64,000 nucleotides of DNA from Burkholderia ubonensis subsp. mesacidophila. Lineage in GTDB: Bacteria > Pseudomonadota > Gammaproteobacteria > Burkholderiales > Burkholderiaceae. Below the pieces are notes generated by a model, which saw only the letters and a program-made list of their open reading frames with translations, did not search any database and was not told the DNA's origin. Every line of letters starts with the position of its first letter. The stretch's first letter is position 1. The position numbers and the translations under genes were made by a program. Of this stretch, positions 29,245-37,460 are shown piece by piece. The stretch is taken from the NCBI RefSeq assembly GCF_002097715.1, contig NZ_CP020737.1, forward strand, positions 3,410,001 to 3,474,000. Reading direction: 5' to 3'.

Positions 29245-30216
29245 CTACGTCGACGACGCGCTCGGGCCGGGCGCGCGTGCCTCGCGGGACACGATGGTCG
29301 CGCCGGGCGTGCCGCCCGCCGTGTCGGCGTCGACCGGCACGACGTCGTGGAAGTGCGTGTAGTCGATGTGCGTGATGCCGCCCTCTTCGTGCATCAGGTC
29401 GACGTAGCGATGGAACCAGCGAATCTCGCCGTGTTCCCATGAGTGGCGCGCCAGCATCACCTGCGAGGTCGTCTCGTCCGAGCCCTCGATCGTGATCAGC
29501 AGCGACGCGTCGCGCGCCGCGAGCGACTCCGCCGACTCGCCGAACAGCGGGCTCGACTCGTCGATCACGTGCATCAGGTTCCAGCCGAGCAGGAAGATCG
29601 GATGCTCGCTGCGCACGAGCGGCAGGTCGTGGATCTTGCGCAGCGTATAGCCCTCGTGCGTGCCTTCGACGCGCATCAGGCGCAGCTTCGCGCGCGCCTC
29701 GGCGATCACGTTCTGGCGTGCGTTCGCGACCCGCACCATCACCGTCATCCGGCCGTTCAGCGGCCGCACGATCGCGTAGCGCGCGAACAGGATCTTCGCG
29801 CGCGGCCGCGAGAAACGGGCGAACACGAGCCCGGTGGCCAGCGCAATCCCCGACATCCCGATGAAGATCTCGAGCGTCGCGACGACGTGCGCGTAGAGGG
29901 TCTGCGGATGCATGTCGCCGTAGCCGACGGTCGCGAGCGTCTCGACGCTGAAGAAGAACGCGCCGCCGAACCCGGCCGGCGACTGGTTCGCGATCGGCGC
30001 GTGGCCGAGCATGTACAGCGTCGCGAAGCCGCCGTTGAGGAGCAGGAACAGCACCGCGAGCGACAGGAAGAACACGGGCCAGCTCACCGTCAGCGCGCGG
30101 TGGTACAGGTCGCGCCAGCCGAGCGGCGGCATCCCGTACGCGATCACGTGGCGGGTGCCCGACCAGATCTTGCGGCCGCGGCCGCGAGGGGAGGAAGCGG
30201 AAGGATCGACGTTCAT
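29245..30216 (-). CDS. inward-rectifier potassium channel (KirBac1.1-like)
   Basis: This 323-residue protein is closely similar in pattern to KirBac1.1 of Burkholderia pseudomallei, the first Kir channel with a known structure. RKIWSGTRHVIAYGMP is the amphipathic slide helix. Two membrane helices flank the pore helix and selectivity filter TVGYGD at residues 96-101. The cytoplasmic immunoglobulin-like Kir domain begins at ARFSRPRAKILFARYAIVRP and includes HPIFLLGWNLMHVIDESSPL and WFHRYVDLMHEEGGITHIDYT. Start 30216 (MNVDPSAS) matches the known N-terminus. It conducts K+ across the inner membrane. No regulator is adjacent. Confidence 0.96.
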   Translation of the reverse strand: MNVDPSASSPRGRGRKIWSGTRHVIAYGMPPLGWRDLYHRALTVSWPVFFLSLAVLFLLLNGGFATLYMLGHAPIANQSPAGFGGAFFFSVETLATVGYGDMHPQTLYAHVVATLEIFIGMSGIALATGLVFARFSRPRAKILFARYAIVRPLNGRMTVMVRVANARQNVIAEARAKLRLMRVEGTHEGYTLRKIHDLPLVRSEHPIFLLGWNLMHVIDESSPLFGESAESLAARDASLLITIEGSDETTSQVMLARHSWEHGEIRWFHRYVDLMHEEGGITHIDYTHFHDVVPVDADTAGGTPGATIVSREARAPGPSASST

Positions 30217-30409
30217 CGCGCGGCGCCGCAGACGGGGAGGCGACGAGCGTAGCACGCGGGTCGCGGAAGCGGAAATGCAACGCGCAGCCGAACCGGATAT
30301 GACGCCGGATAGCGCCTAATATTGAATGCAACCCCGGCTCGCATGCGGGTCCCCGGCCGGGTGAACGGTTGCGTTATCCACCGACAGATCGGCTAACCCG
30401 GGGGTCGAC

Positions 30410-31639
30410 ATGGCCGCCCCACTCGATCCACAACGCCGTCACCTGATGCAGGCCGCCGCAGGCGGCCTGCTTGCCGTCGGCGGCGGCTGGTTCCGCCACG
30501 CATTCGCCGCAGACGCGGTCTCGCTGCCGTTCGAGAACGGGCTGCGCGAGCTGACGCGCGCGTTTCCGCAAAAAGGCGAGATGCTGCTCGTGCGCACCCG
30601 CCCGCCGCTGCTGGAGACGCCGTTCGCCGTGTTCGACGACGGCGTGTTCACGCCGAACGACCGCTTCTTCGTGCGCTGGCACCTGGCCAACATTCCGACG
30701 CGGATCGACGCCGGCGCGTTCCGGCTCGCCGTGCACGGGCTCGTCGAGCGGCCGCTGGCGCTGAGCCTGCGCGAGCTCGCGCGGGACTTTCCGCACGTCG
30801 AGGTCGCCGCCGTCAATCAGTGCGCCGGCAATTCGCGCGGCTTCTTCAAGCCGCGCGTGGCCGGCGGCGAATGGGGCAACGGCGCGATGGGCAACGCACG
30901 CTGGACCGGCGTGCGACTGAAGGACATCCTCGACCGGGCGGGCGTGAAGGCGGGCGCGGTCCAGGTCCGCTTCAACGGCCTCGACACGGGCGTGCTGCCC
31001 GCCACGCCGGCCTACGTGAAGGCGCTCGACGTCGATCGCGCGCGCGACGGCGCAGTGATCGTCGCGTTCGCGATGAACGGGCAGCCGCTGCCGCTGCTCA
31101 ACGGCTTCCCGGTGAGGCTCGTCGTGCCCGGCTGGTATTCGACGTACTGGGTGAAGATGCTGCACGACATCGAGGTCATCGACCGCCGCGACGACAACTT
31201 CTGGATGGCGAAGGCCTACCGGATTCCCGACACCCCGCATGCGAGCGTCCAGCCCGGGCAGGCCGGCGTCGCGACCGTGCCGATCGGCCGGATGGTGCCG
31301 CGCTCGTTCATCACCAACCTCGCCGACGGCAGCGTGATCGCGCAGGATCGCGTGCAGACGGTCCGGGGCATCGCGTTCGGCGGCGACACGGGCGTGCGCA
31401 ACGTGCTGTTCTCGCCCGACGGCGGCGCGTCGTGGACGGCGGCGCGGCTCGGGAAGGACTACGGGAAATACAGCTTCCGCCGCTGGGAAGCGCAGTTCAC
31501 GCCGCGGCGCGCCGGACCGGCGGCGCTGCAGGTCAAGGCGGTCAACGCCGACGGCGTCGAGCAGCCCGACGCACCGAACTGGAACCCGGCCGGCTACATG
31601 CGCAACGTGGTCGAAACGACGAACGTGGTCATCGCGTGA
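30410..31639 (+). CDS. periplasmic sulfite dehydrogenase, molybdopterin subunit (SorA-like)
   Basis: This sulfite oxidase-family molybdoenzyme has 409 residues. A twin-arginine leader (RRHLMQAAAGGLLAVGGG) implies export as a folded, cofactor-loaded protein. The molybdenum-ligating cysteine is Cys138 in VNQCAGNSRGFF. NDRFFVRWHLANIP, WTGVRLKDILDRAGV, LVVPGWYSTYWVKML and the C-terminal Ig-like dimerisation domain (GDTGVRNVLFSPDGGASW, RRWEAQFTPRR) fit the family. It is followed by a c-type cytochrome gene 10 bp later, matching the SorA-SorB pair that oxidises sulfite to sulfate and passes electrons to cytochrome c. The convergent sulfate-binding protein gene supports a sulfur context. Substrate could also be another sulfoxide-type compound. 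Confidence 0.9.
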   Translation: MAAPLDPQRRHLMQAAAGGLLAVGGGWFRHAFAADAVSLPFENGLRELTRAFPQKGEMLLVRTRPPLLETPFAVFDDGVFTPNDRFFVRWHLANIPTRIDAGAFRLAVHGLVERPLALSLRELARDFPHVEVAAVNQCAGNSRGFFKPRVAGGEWGNGAMGNARWTGVRLKDILDRAGVKAGAVQVRFNGLDTGVLPATPAYVKALDVDRARDGAVIVAFAMNGQPLPLLNGFPVRLVVPGWYSTYWVKMLHDIEVIDRRDDNFWMAKAYRIPDTPHASVQPGQAGVATVPIGRMVPRSFITNLADGSVIAQDRVQTVRGIAFGGDTGVRNVLFSPDGGASWTAARLGKDYGKYSFRRWEAQFTPRRAGPAALQVKAVNADGVEQPDAPNWNPAGYMRNVVETTNVVIA

Positions 31640-31649
31640 GGAGCCGATC

Positions 31650-32009
31650 ATGACAAAGACATGTGCCGCGATCCTGCTCGCCGCCGCGACGTGCGCGGCA
31701 AGCGTCGCGATGGCGGAAGCGACCGGGCCGGCGCGCGCCGCGGCAGCCCGGACGATCGAAACTCGCACGGTCGAGGTCGAGCTGCCCGGCGATACGCGCA
31801 AGTTTCCGCCCGGCCCGGGCGCCGACCTCGCGAACCAGCACTGCCTCGTCTGCCATTCGGTCGGCATGGTGACGCGCCAGCCGCCGCTGTCGTTCGACGA
31901 GTGGAAGGCGGAAGTCGTCAAGATGCGCGCGGTGTATGGCGCGCCGCTGCCGCCCGAGGCGATCGACGACCTCGCCCGCTACCTGACCACGATCAACGGC
32001 AAGCCGTGA
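31650..32009 (+). CDS. c-type cytochrome, partner of the sulfite dehydrogenase (SorB-like)
   Basis: The protein has 119 residues with a signal peptide ([22 protein letters not shown]). One haem-attachment motif, Cys65-x-x-Cys68-His69 (CLVCH), is present and a later methionine (VVKMRAVYG or nearby) can be the sixth ligand. The tail PPEAIDDLARYLTTINGK is usual in small class I cytochromes. Only 10 bp separate it from the molybdopterin subunit, so they are co-transcribed. It should receive electrons from the molybdenum subunit in the periplasm. Confidence 0.9.
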   Translation: MTKTCAAILLAAATCAASVAMAEATGPARAAAARTIETRTVEVELPGDTRKFPPGPGADLANQHCLVCHSVGMVTRQPPLSFDEWKAEVVKMRAVYGAPLPPEAIDDLARYLTTINGKP

Positions 32010-32034
32010 TGCATCGTGCCGCGTCAGGCCGCCG

Positions 32035-33057
32035 TCATTTCCGGTCGACGATCACCCGGTCGAACGTGCCGCCGTCGGCGAAGTGCGTCTTCTGCGCGTT
32101 CGCCCAGTTGCCGAAGACCTGCTCGACGCTGAACGTCTTCAGCGGCTTGAACTCGGCCGCGTGCTTCTTCAGCACGCTCGGGTCGCGCGGGCGCAGATGG
32201 TGCTGCGCGATGATCTCCTGCGCATCCGGCGTGTACAGGTAGTCGAGATACGCCTGCGCGACCTTGCGCGTGCCCTTCTTGTCGACCACCTTGTCGACGA
32301 CCGCGACCGGCGGCTCCGCGAGGATGCTCGCCGACGGGTACACCGCGTCGAACTGCGCGCCCGACGCGCCGGTGTCCATCAGCGCGACTTCGTTCTCGAA
32401 CGTGACGAGCACGTCGCCGATGCCGCGCTGCGTGAACGTCGTCGTCGCGCCTCGGCCGCCCGAATCGAGCACCGGCACGTTGCGGAAGATCGCCTTCTCG
32501 AAATCAAGCGCCTGCTGGTCGGTCGCGCCCTTCTGCTTCTGGTAGCCCCATGCGGCGAGATACGCGTAGCGGCCGTTGCCGGACGTCTTCGGGTTCGCGA
32601 TGATCACCTGCACGCCCGGCTTCGCGAGATCGCTCCAGTCCTTGATCCCCTTCGGGTTGCCCTTGCGCACGAGGAACACCATCGTCGTCGAGTACGGCGA
32701 GCTGCTGTCCGGGAAGCGCGTGCGCCAGTCCTTCGGCAGCAGCTGGCCGCGCTCGGCGAGCAGGTCGATGTCGTTCGGCTGGTTCATCGTCACGACGTCG
32801 GCCTGCAGGCCCTGCAGCACCGACAGCGCCTGCGCGCTCGACGCGCCGTGCGATTGCCTGATCGCGACCGTCTCGCCGGTCTTCTGCTTGTAGGCGGCGA
32901 CGAAGCCCGCGTTGATGTCCTTGTACAGCTCGCGCGTCACGTCGTACGACACGTTCAGCAGCGACGTGTCCGCGTGCGCGGCCGCAGCCGAGACGACCAG
33001 CGCCGCCGCGGCGACGCCCTTCAGCAGCCGGCCGCCGATTCCGTTCGTGTATCCCAT
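32035..33057 (-). CDS. sbp: sulfate ABC transporter substrate-binding protein
   Basis: Sbp captures sulfate (or thiosulfate) in the periplasm for a CysTWA permease. The 340-residue protein has a signal peptide ending SAAAAHA. Mature DTSLLNVSYDVTRELYKDIN, IRQSHGASSAQALSVLQG, DVVTMNQPNDID, VIIANPKTSGNGRYAYLAAWG and DSGGRGATTTFTQRGIGDVL are conserved sulfate-binding signatures. ATG 33057 is chosen because it opens the signal peptide. Permease genes cysT, cysW and cysA are not adjacent. It converges on the sulfite-dehydrogenase operon. Confidence 0.95.
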   Translation of the reverse strand: MGYTNGIGGRLLKGVAAAALVVSAAAAHADTSLLNVSYDVTRELYKDINAGFVAAYKQKTGETVAIRQSHGASSAQALSVLQGLQADVVTMNQPNDIDLLAERGQLLPKDWRTRFPDSSSPYSTTMVFLVRKGNPKGIKDWSDLAKPGVQVIIANPKTSGNGRYAYLAAWGYQKQKGATDQQALDFEKAIFRNVPVLDSGGRGATTTFTQRGIGDVLVTFENEVALMDTGASGAQFDAVYPSASILAEPPVAVVDKVVDKKGTRKVAQAYLDYLYTPDAQEIIAQHHLRPRDPSVLKKHAAEFKPLKTFSVEQVFGNWANAQKTHFADGGTFDRVIVDRK

Positions 33058-33231
33058 CGTTGAATGCCCCGCTTCCAGTGGTTGATGCGTGCCGGCGCGC
33101 GCACGCGCCGTCATCGAAACGTAAGCGGGCATTCTAGCGGCGGGCCGCGCGGCGGCTTCCAATCAGTCGTGGAAAGCAAAGCAGGATTTCGGATAAGTGA
33201 CGGCGACCGCTCGCGCACGCGCCGGATCTGA

Positions 33232-33240
33232 TGCTAAGAT
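33232..33240 (+). promoter_or_regulatory. extended -10 promoter element
   Basis: TG-C-TAAGAT fits the extended -10 pattern (TGnTATAAT) with good agreement, 30 nt upstream of a possible leader ORF and about 265 nt upstream of the DapA-like gene. No clear -35 hexamer is present, which extended -10 promoters can lack. Confidence 0.4.
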
Positions 33241-33269
33241 CGCCGTTCAGCCCTTTTCACGGTCCATCC

Positions 33270-33365
33270 ATGTCTGTTGCCCTGCGCCCGCATCCGATCC
33301 TCGCCGCCGTCGCGGCAGGCGCGCGCGCGGCCGGGCTGAAACTGAAAAAACGACTCCTCGACTGA
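33270..33365 (+). CDS. possible 31-residue leader ORF
   Basis: A short frame (MSVALRPHPILAAVAAGARA...LLD) begins about 30 nt after an extended -10 element and stops inside the left arm of an 8-bp hairpin. Composition is alanine-rich with a basic tail (LKLKKRLLD). I do not recognise it. It could be a leader peptide coupled to hairpin formation or chance coding in GC-rich DNA. Confidence 0.25.
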   Translation: MSVALRPHPILAAVAAGARAAGLKLKKRLLD

Positions 33366-33505
33366 CGGGGATGTCGCGTCCCGTCAGGCGAATGCCGGAC
33401 GGGATGCCCGCAGGTTGTTTCTTTCTCCTCGCTCGCAAGCCTCGCTCCGGCACCCCGTCGGCGGAACGGTTCTCTCCCACATCCGTTTTCACCATGAGGC
33501 TTTGC

Positions 33506-34399
33506 ATGCAAACACGTTTCGAAGGTATCTGGCTGCCGCTCATCACGCCGTTTCACCACGGTGAAGTCGACCACGCGGCGCTCGCGCGGCTCGCGCGCCG
33601 CTATGCGGCCGCCGGCATCGCCGGGTTCGTCGCGGGCGCGACGACGGGCGAAGGCGCGCTGCTCGACGCGCGCGAACAGGATGCGGTGTTCGCGACGCTG
33701 CGCGACGCCGTGCCGGGCCTTCCGATCATCGTCGGGCTGACCGCGAGCGCGACGCAGTTCGCCGCGGCGCGCGCGCGCGAGCTCGCTGCGCTGGCTCCCG
33801 ACGGCCTGCTCGTGACGCCGCCCGTCTACGTGCGGCCGACGCAGGACGGCATCCGGCGGCACTTCGAAGTGATCGTCGAAGCCGCCGACCGGCCGGTGCT
33901 CGTCTACAACATTCCGTACCGCACCGGCGTGAACGTCGAGCTGGAGACGCTGCAGGCGCTCGCGCGCGACGCGCGCGTCGCGGGCGTCAAGGAGTGCGGA
34001 GGCAGCCTCGACCGGATGGCGCGACTCGTGCACGAGACGCCGCTCGCGATCCTGTCCGGCGACGACAACCAGAACTTCGCGGCGCTGTGCGCGGGCGCGC
34101 ACGGCACGATCGCAAGCAGCGCGCACGTGCTGACCGAGTGGCACGTGCGCATCCATGCGCTGCTGCGCGACGGACGGCTCACCGACGCGCGGCGTCTGGC
34201 GGTCGCGCTGCAGCCGCTCGTCGCGGCGCTGTTCGCGGAGCCGAATCCGGCGCCCGTGAAGGCGCTGCTGGCCGCGCAGGGCTGGTGCGAGGATGGGTTG
34301 AGGCTGCCGTTCGTGCCGGCAAGCGACGCGCTGCGGGCGAAGGTGGTGGAGCTTTGTGCGGCGCTGGAAGCATCCACGCCGGCTGTCGCGGCAGCGTAG
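33506..34399 (+). CDS. DapA-like class I aldolase
   Basis: This 297-residue protein belongs to the dihydrodipicolinate synthase/N-acetylneuraminate lyase family. The family active site is visible: Thr46-Thr47 in GATTGEGALL, Tyr134 in VLVYNIPYRTG and the Schiff-base Lys162 in AGVKECGGSL. SGDDNQNFAALCAGAHGTIASSAHV follows as expected. Start 33506 is chosen for GAGG six bases upstream. It may be the lysine-pathway enzyme 4-hydroxy-tetrahydrodipicolinate synthase, or a paralogue cleaving a sugar acid. No lysine-pathway gene is nearby, and Burkholderia carry several paralogues, so the symbol dapA is not assigned. Confidence 0.88.
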   Translation: MQTRFEGIWLPLITPFHHGEVDHAALARLARRYAAAGIAGFVAGATTGEGALLDAREQDAVFATLRDAVPGLPIIVGLTASATQFAAARARELAALAPDGLLVTPPVYVRPTQDGIRRHFEVIVEAADRPVLVYNIPYRTGVNVELETLQALARDARVAGVKECGGSLDRMARLVHETPLAILSGDDNQNFAALCAGAHGTIASSAHVLTEWHVRIHALLRDGRLTDARRLAVALQPLVAALFAEPNPAPVKALLAAQGWCEDGLRLPFVPASDALRAKVVELCAALEASTPAVAAA

Positions 34400-34420
34400 G
34401 ATTTCGCTCCCGAAATTGTT

Positions 34421-34801
34421 TCAAACCGTCAGGATTCGGGACGAGCCGTACTGCGCGAGGTCGCCATCGGCCGTGACCAGCAGCAGCGGTTCGCACCACG
34501 CCTGCGCGACGAGCAACCGGTCGAACGGGTCGCGATGATAATGGGGCAGGTTGCGCACGGCCGCTCCGTGCGCGGCCCGAACCGGTAGTTCTTGGTACTT
34601 GCTCGTCTTGATCGCATCGACCAGCCCTTCCACGTCGACGTCCAGCTTTCCCTTTCCGGCCTTGATCGCCACTTCCCAGATGCTCGCGCTGCTGATGAAC
34701 ACTTCATCGGCGGTGGAGATCAGCCTGCGCGCGCGAACGCTCAGTTTCGGATCATCGGCCAACATCCAGAGAAAAATGTGCGTATCGAACAGCAAGCGCA
34801 T
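34421..34801 (-). CDS. PIN-domain toxin of a type II toxin-antitoxin pair (VapC-like)
   Basis: The protein has 126 residues. The PIN fold acidic residues are visible: Asp in LLFDTHIFLW, Glu in SIWEVAIKAG, Asp in HRDPFDRLLVAQA and Asp in LVTADGDLAQYG. Proteins of this subgroup are ribonucleases that cut RNA, often tRNA. The start codon shares one base with the antitoxin stop (TAATG), so translation is coupled. Together with the upstream Phd-type antitoxin it forms a compact TA module inserted between the DapA-like gene and a LysR gene. Confidence 0.9.
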   Translation of the reverse strand: MRLLFDTHIFLWMLADDPKLSVRARRLISTADEVFISSASIWEVAIKAGKGKLDVDVEGLVDAIKTSKYQELPVRAAHGAAVRNLPHYHRDPFDRLLVAQAWCEPLLLVTADGDLAQYGSSRILTV

Positions 34802-35028
34802 TACTTCCCTTCGAACGCATCCAGCAGGTCGTCGGGAAGCGGCGCATCAAAGTCGTCGGCGATCCATATCTGCCCCTTGAGGAGGCCATACTGGTGGATG
34901 GGCTTGAGAGGCACGAGCCGGACCGAAGGCTTGCCGTCCTGCGAGATCACGACGTCTTCGCCGGCGATCGCGGCATCGACGAGCCGCGGCAGATCGAGCG
35001 CGGCGTCGTGGAGGTTTGCGTTCTGCAT
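34801..35028 (-). CDS. Phd/YefM-type antitoxin
   Basis: This 75-residue antitoxin has the Phd/YefM N-terminal DNA-binding and dimerisation domain (MQNANLHDAALDLPRLVDAA, then DVVISQDGKPSVRLVPL). The C-terminal tail (WIADDFDAPLPDDLLDAFEG) is acidic and resembles the toxin-binding peptide of the group paired with VapC-like PIN toxins. GGAG six bases upstream favours start 35028 over the ATG at 35040. The pair probably represses its own promoter, as is usual for the family. Confidence 0.9.
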   Translation of the reverse strand: MQNANLHDAALDLPRLVDAAIAGEDVVISQDGKPSVRLVPLKPIHQYGLLKGQIWIADDFDAPLPDDLLDAFEGK

Positions 35029-35123
35029 GATGGGCTCCATTGAGTGACCGCCATTGTCGCGGGATTCGGCAAGTCGCTCCAGTCAGCCGAACGGGCGACT
35101 AAAGGCGCACGCGCCGATCGGAG

Positions 35124-36080
35124 TCACGCCGCAAGCGCCGTCGCTGCCCCGCTCACCGCCTGCGTCATGATCCGCGCGAGCCGATCGACGGTCGGCGTCG
35201 CCGACGACGCACGCCGCAGCAGCATCAGCGGCACGCTCGGCAAGTCGGGCAGGCCGAGCGGCGCAGCGTCGAGCAACCTGACCGACGCAGGCAGCCCGTA
35301 ATGCGAGCGCACCGTCAGCCCAAGGCCCGCGGCGGCTGCGGCCCACAGGCCCGCGAGGCTCGGCGTCGTGAACGCGACGCGCCACGGCACGCCCGCGCGA
35401 TCGAGCGCGGCCGTCGCCGCACTGAAGAAACGGCACGGCCGGTCGAACACCACGAGCGGCAGCAGCTCGCCCGGCATGCGAACGGACGGCTCGCCTGCGT
35501 CACCGTCTGCCGCCGCGCCTAAGCCGGCCGCGCCTAAGCCGGCCGCGCCGATCCACCGCATCGGCACGTGCGCGATCTCCTCGCAGTCGATCCCCGTGCG
35601 CGCGACGAACGCCGCCGACGCGGGATCACCCCACACCAGCGCGAGATCGAGCTGGTTCGCGTCGAGCCTTTCGAGCAACTCCGCGTTATGGGCGACGCGC
35701 GCCTCGATCCGCACCTTCGGGTGCGCGCGCGCGAAACGGCCCAGCACGTCGGGCAGGATCGCCTCGCCGAAATCCTCCTGCAGCCCGATCCGCACCCACC
35801 CGTCGAGATTCACGCCGCGCACGGCGGCCGCCGCCTCGTCATTCAGCTCGACCAGGCGCCGCGCGTAGCGCAGCATCGCTTCGCCTGCGTCGGTGAGCGC
35901 AAGGCCGCGCCCCGCTTTGCGAAACAGCGGCGCACCGGCTTGCGCCTCCAGCTTCCTGATCTGCGCACTGACCGCCGACGACGATCGCGCGACGCGGTCG
36001 GCCGCCTTCGCGAAGCTGCCGAGATCCATGCCGGCCACGAGGCTGCGCAGCGCGGCGAGGTCGAAATTCGTCTGGGACAT
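35124..36080 (-). CDS. LysR-family transcriptional regulator
   Basis: The protein has 318 residues. The N-terminal winged helix-turn-helix reads FDLAALRSLVAGMDLGSFAKAADRV followed by SSSAVSAQIRKLEAQAGAPLF. The co-inducer-binding domain contains two near-identical short repeats (GAAGLGAAGLGAA, from a tandem DNA duplication at about 35518-35548). AGGA eight bases upstream supports 36080; 36089 is an alternative start. It is divergent from an MFS transporter gene and probably controls it. ATCGAACGAT at 36098-36107 is a symmetrical candidate site. Confidence 0.92.
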   Translation of the reverse strand: MSQTNFDLAALRSLVAGMDLGSFAKAADRVARSSSAVSAQIRKLEAQAGAPLFRKAGRGLALTDAGEAMLRYARRLVELNDEAAAAVRGVNLDGWVRIGLQEDFGEAILPDVLGRFARAHPKVRIEARVAHNAELLERLDANQLDLALVWGDPASAAFVARTGIDCEEIAHVPMRWIGAAGLGAAGLGAAADGDAGEPSVRMPGELLPLVVFDRPCRFFSAATAALDRAGVPWRVAFTTPSLAGLWAAAAAGLGLTVRSHYGLPASVRLLDAAPLGLPDLPSVPLMLLRRASSATPTVDRLARIMTQAVSGAATALAA

Positions 36081-36188
36081 GCCAATCATCCTGATTTATC
36101 GAACGATTCATCAAAAACTTTTCGATTTTCGGGATTAATGTAGGACGCGACACTGTGTGCCGTCAATCGCTCAATGAGGCGGCACATC

Positions 36189-37460
36189 ATGGAAACCCAA
36201 GCCACTTTCGATTCGGTTCCGACGGCGCGCGCCGCCCGCGGGGCCGCGCACCGCTGGCGCGTGCTCGGTGTCGGCGTCGCGGCCAACATGAGCTTTTCCG
36301 CGGCCGCGACCGGCATCCCGACCACTGCCATCTGGCTGCGCGCCGACTATCACCTCGGCAACGGCGCGCTCGGCCTCGTGCTCGGCGCGCTCGGGCTCGG
36401 CGTCGCGCTATCCGAGCTGCCGTGGGGCATGGCCGCCGACCGCTGGGGCGACCGCCGCATGCTGCTCACCGGCCTGCTCGCGACCGCCACCGTGCTCGCG
36501 GCGATGACGCTGCTGATCGTACCGTCGGCAGGCGCGGTACCGTCGCTCACGTGCGTGGCGGCGGCGATGGCGCTCGTCGGCATGCTCGGCGGCAGCGTCA
36601 ACGGCTCGAGCGGGCGCGCCGTGATGCGCTGGTTCCGCGAGGGCGAGCGCGGACTCGCGATGAGCATCCGCCAGACCGCCGTGCCGCTCGGCGGCGGGCT
36701 CGGCGCGGCGCTACTGCCGACGCTCGCGTCGACCACAGGCTTCGCCGGCGTCTTCGGCCTGCTCGCGCTGCTGTGCGCCGCCTCCGCGGTGCTCACCTGG
36801 CGCTGGCTGCACGAGCCGCCGGAGGCGCCGGTGCGCAGCCATGCGCCGGCGACCACCGCCGCCCCCGCCGGCCCGCATCCGCTGCGCAACGGCCCGGTCT
36901 GGCGCGTGGTGCTCGGCATCGGCCTGCTGTGCGCGCCGCAATTTGCGATACTCACGTTCGCCACCGTGTTCCTGCACGACTTCATCCGGCTCGGTCTCGC
37001 CGGCATCACGGCCGCCATGGTGACGATCCAGCTCGGCGCGATGGTCATGCGCGTGTGGAGCGGCCGCTACACCGATCGCCGCGGCAACCGCCGCGCCTAC
37101 GTGCGCGGCTCGGTGCTCGTCGCGGTCGCCGCGTTCGGCCTGCTCGCGCTTGCGACGGCAGCCGCCGCTCGCCTGCCGGCCGCCGCGGTAGTCGTGCTGT
37201 TGGTGGGCGCGGGCGTGTGCGTGTCGGCATGGCACGGCGTCGCCTACACCGAGCTCGCGACGCTCGCAGGCGCGGACAACGCCGGCACCGCGCTCGGCAT
37301 GGCCAACACCGCCGTGTACGTCGGCCTGTTCCTGACACCGCTCACGATTCCGCATCTGCTCGCAGCCAGTTCATGGAGCGTCGTCTGGCTCGCCACCGCG
37401 CTGTGCGCGTGGCTCGCCTATCCGTTGTTTCCGCGGCAGACCCGCCGCATTGCCCAATGA
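36189..37460 (+). CDS. MFS transporter
   Basis: This 423-residue major facilitator has about twelve hydrophobic segments. RDWA-type loop features appear as LPWGMAADRWGDRRMLLTG between helices 2 and 3 (the family motif A region) and YTDRRGNRRAYVRGS in the second half. It likely exports or imports a small solute across the inner membrane with protons. Start 36189 follows GAGG; an ATG at 36174 is also in frame. It is divergent from the LysR gene, and its stop overlaps the next gene (ATGA), so regulator, transporter and RidA-like protein appear to work together. Confidence 0.9.
   Translation: METQATFDSVPTARAARGAAHRWRVLGVGVAANMSFSAAATGIPTTAIWLRADYHLGNGALGLVLGALGLGVALSELPWGMAADRWGDRRMLLTGLLATATVLAAMTLLIVPSAGAVPSLTCVAAAMALVGMLGGSVNGSSGRAVMRWFREGERGLAMSIRQTAVPLGGGLGAALLPTLASTTGFAGVFGLLALLCAASAVLTWRWLHEPPEAPVRSHAPATTAAPAGPHPLRNGPVWRVVLGIGLLCAPQFAILTFATVFLHDFIRLGLAGITAAMVTIQLGAMVMRVWSGRYTDRRGNRRAYVRGSVLVAVAAFGLLALATAAAARLPAAAVVVLLVGAGVCVSAWHGVAYTELATLAGADNAGTALGMANTAVYVGLFLTPLTIPHLLAASSWSVVWLATALCAWLAYPLFPRQTRRIAQ

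Larger units (their letters stand above)
33058..33505. other. intergenic region between sbp and the DapA-like gene
   Basis: This region holds the divergent promoters of sbp and the DapA-like gene, one possible small ORF (33270-33365), and a hairpin with perfect 8-bp arms CTGACGGG (33362-33369) and CCCGTCAG (33380-33387). TGCTAAGAT at 33232-33240 is a good extended -10 element on the plus strand. No T run follows the hairpin. Confidence 0.5.
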
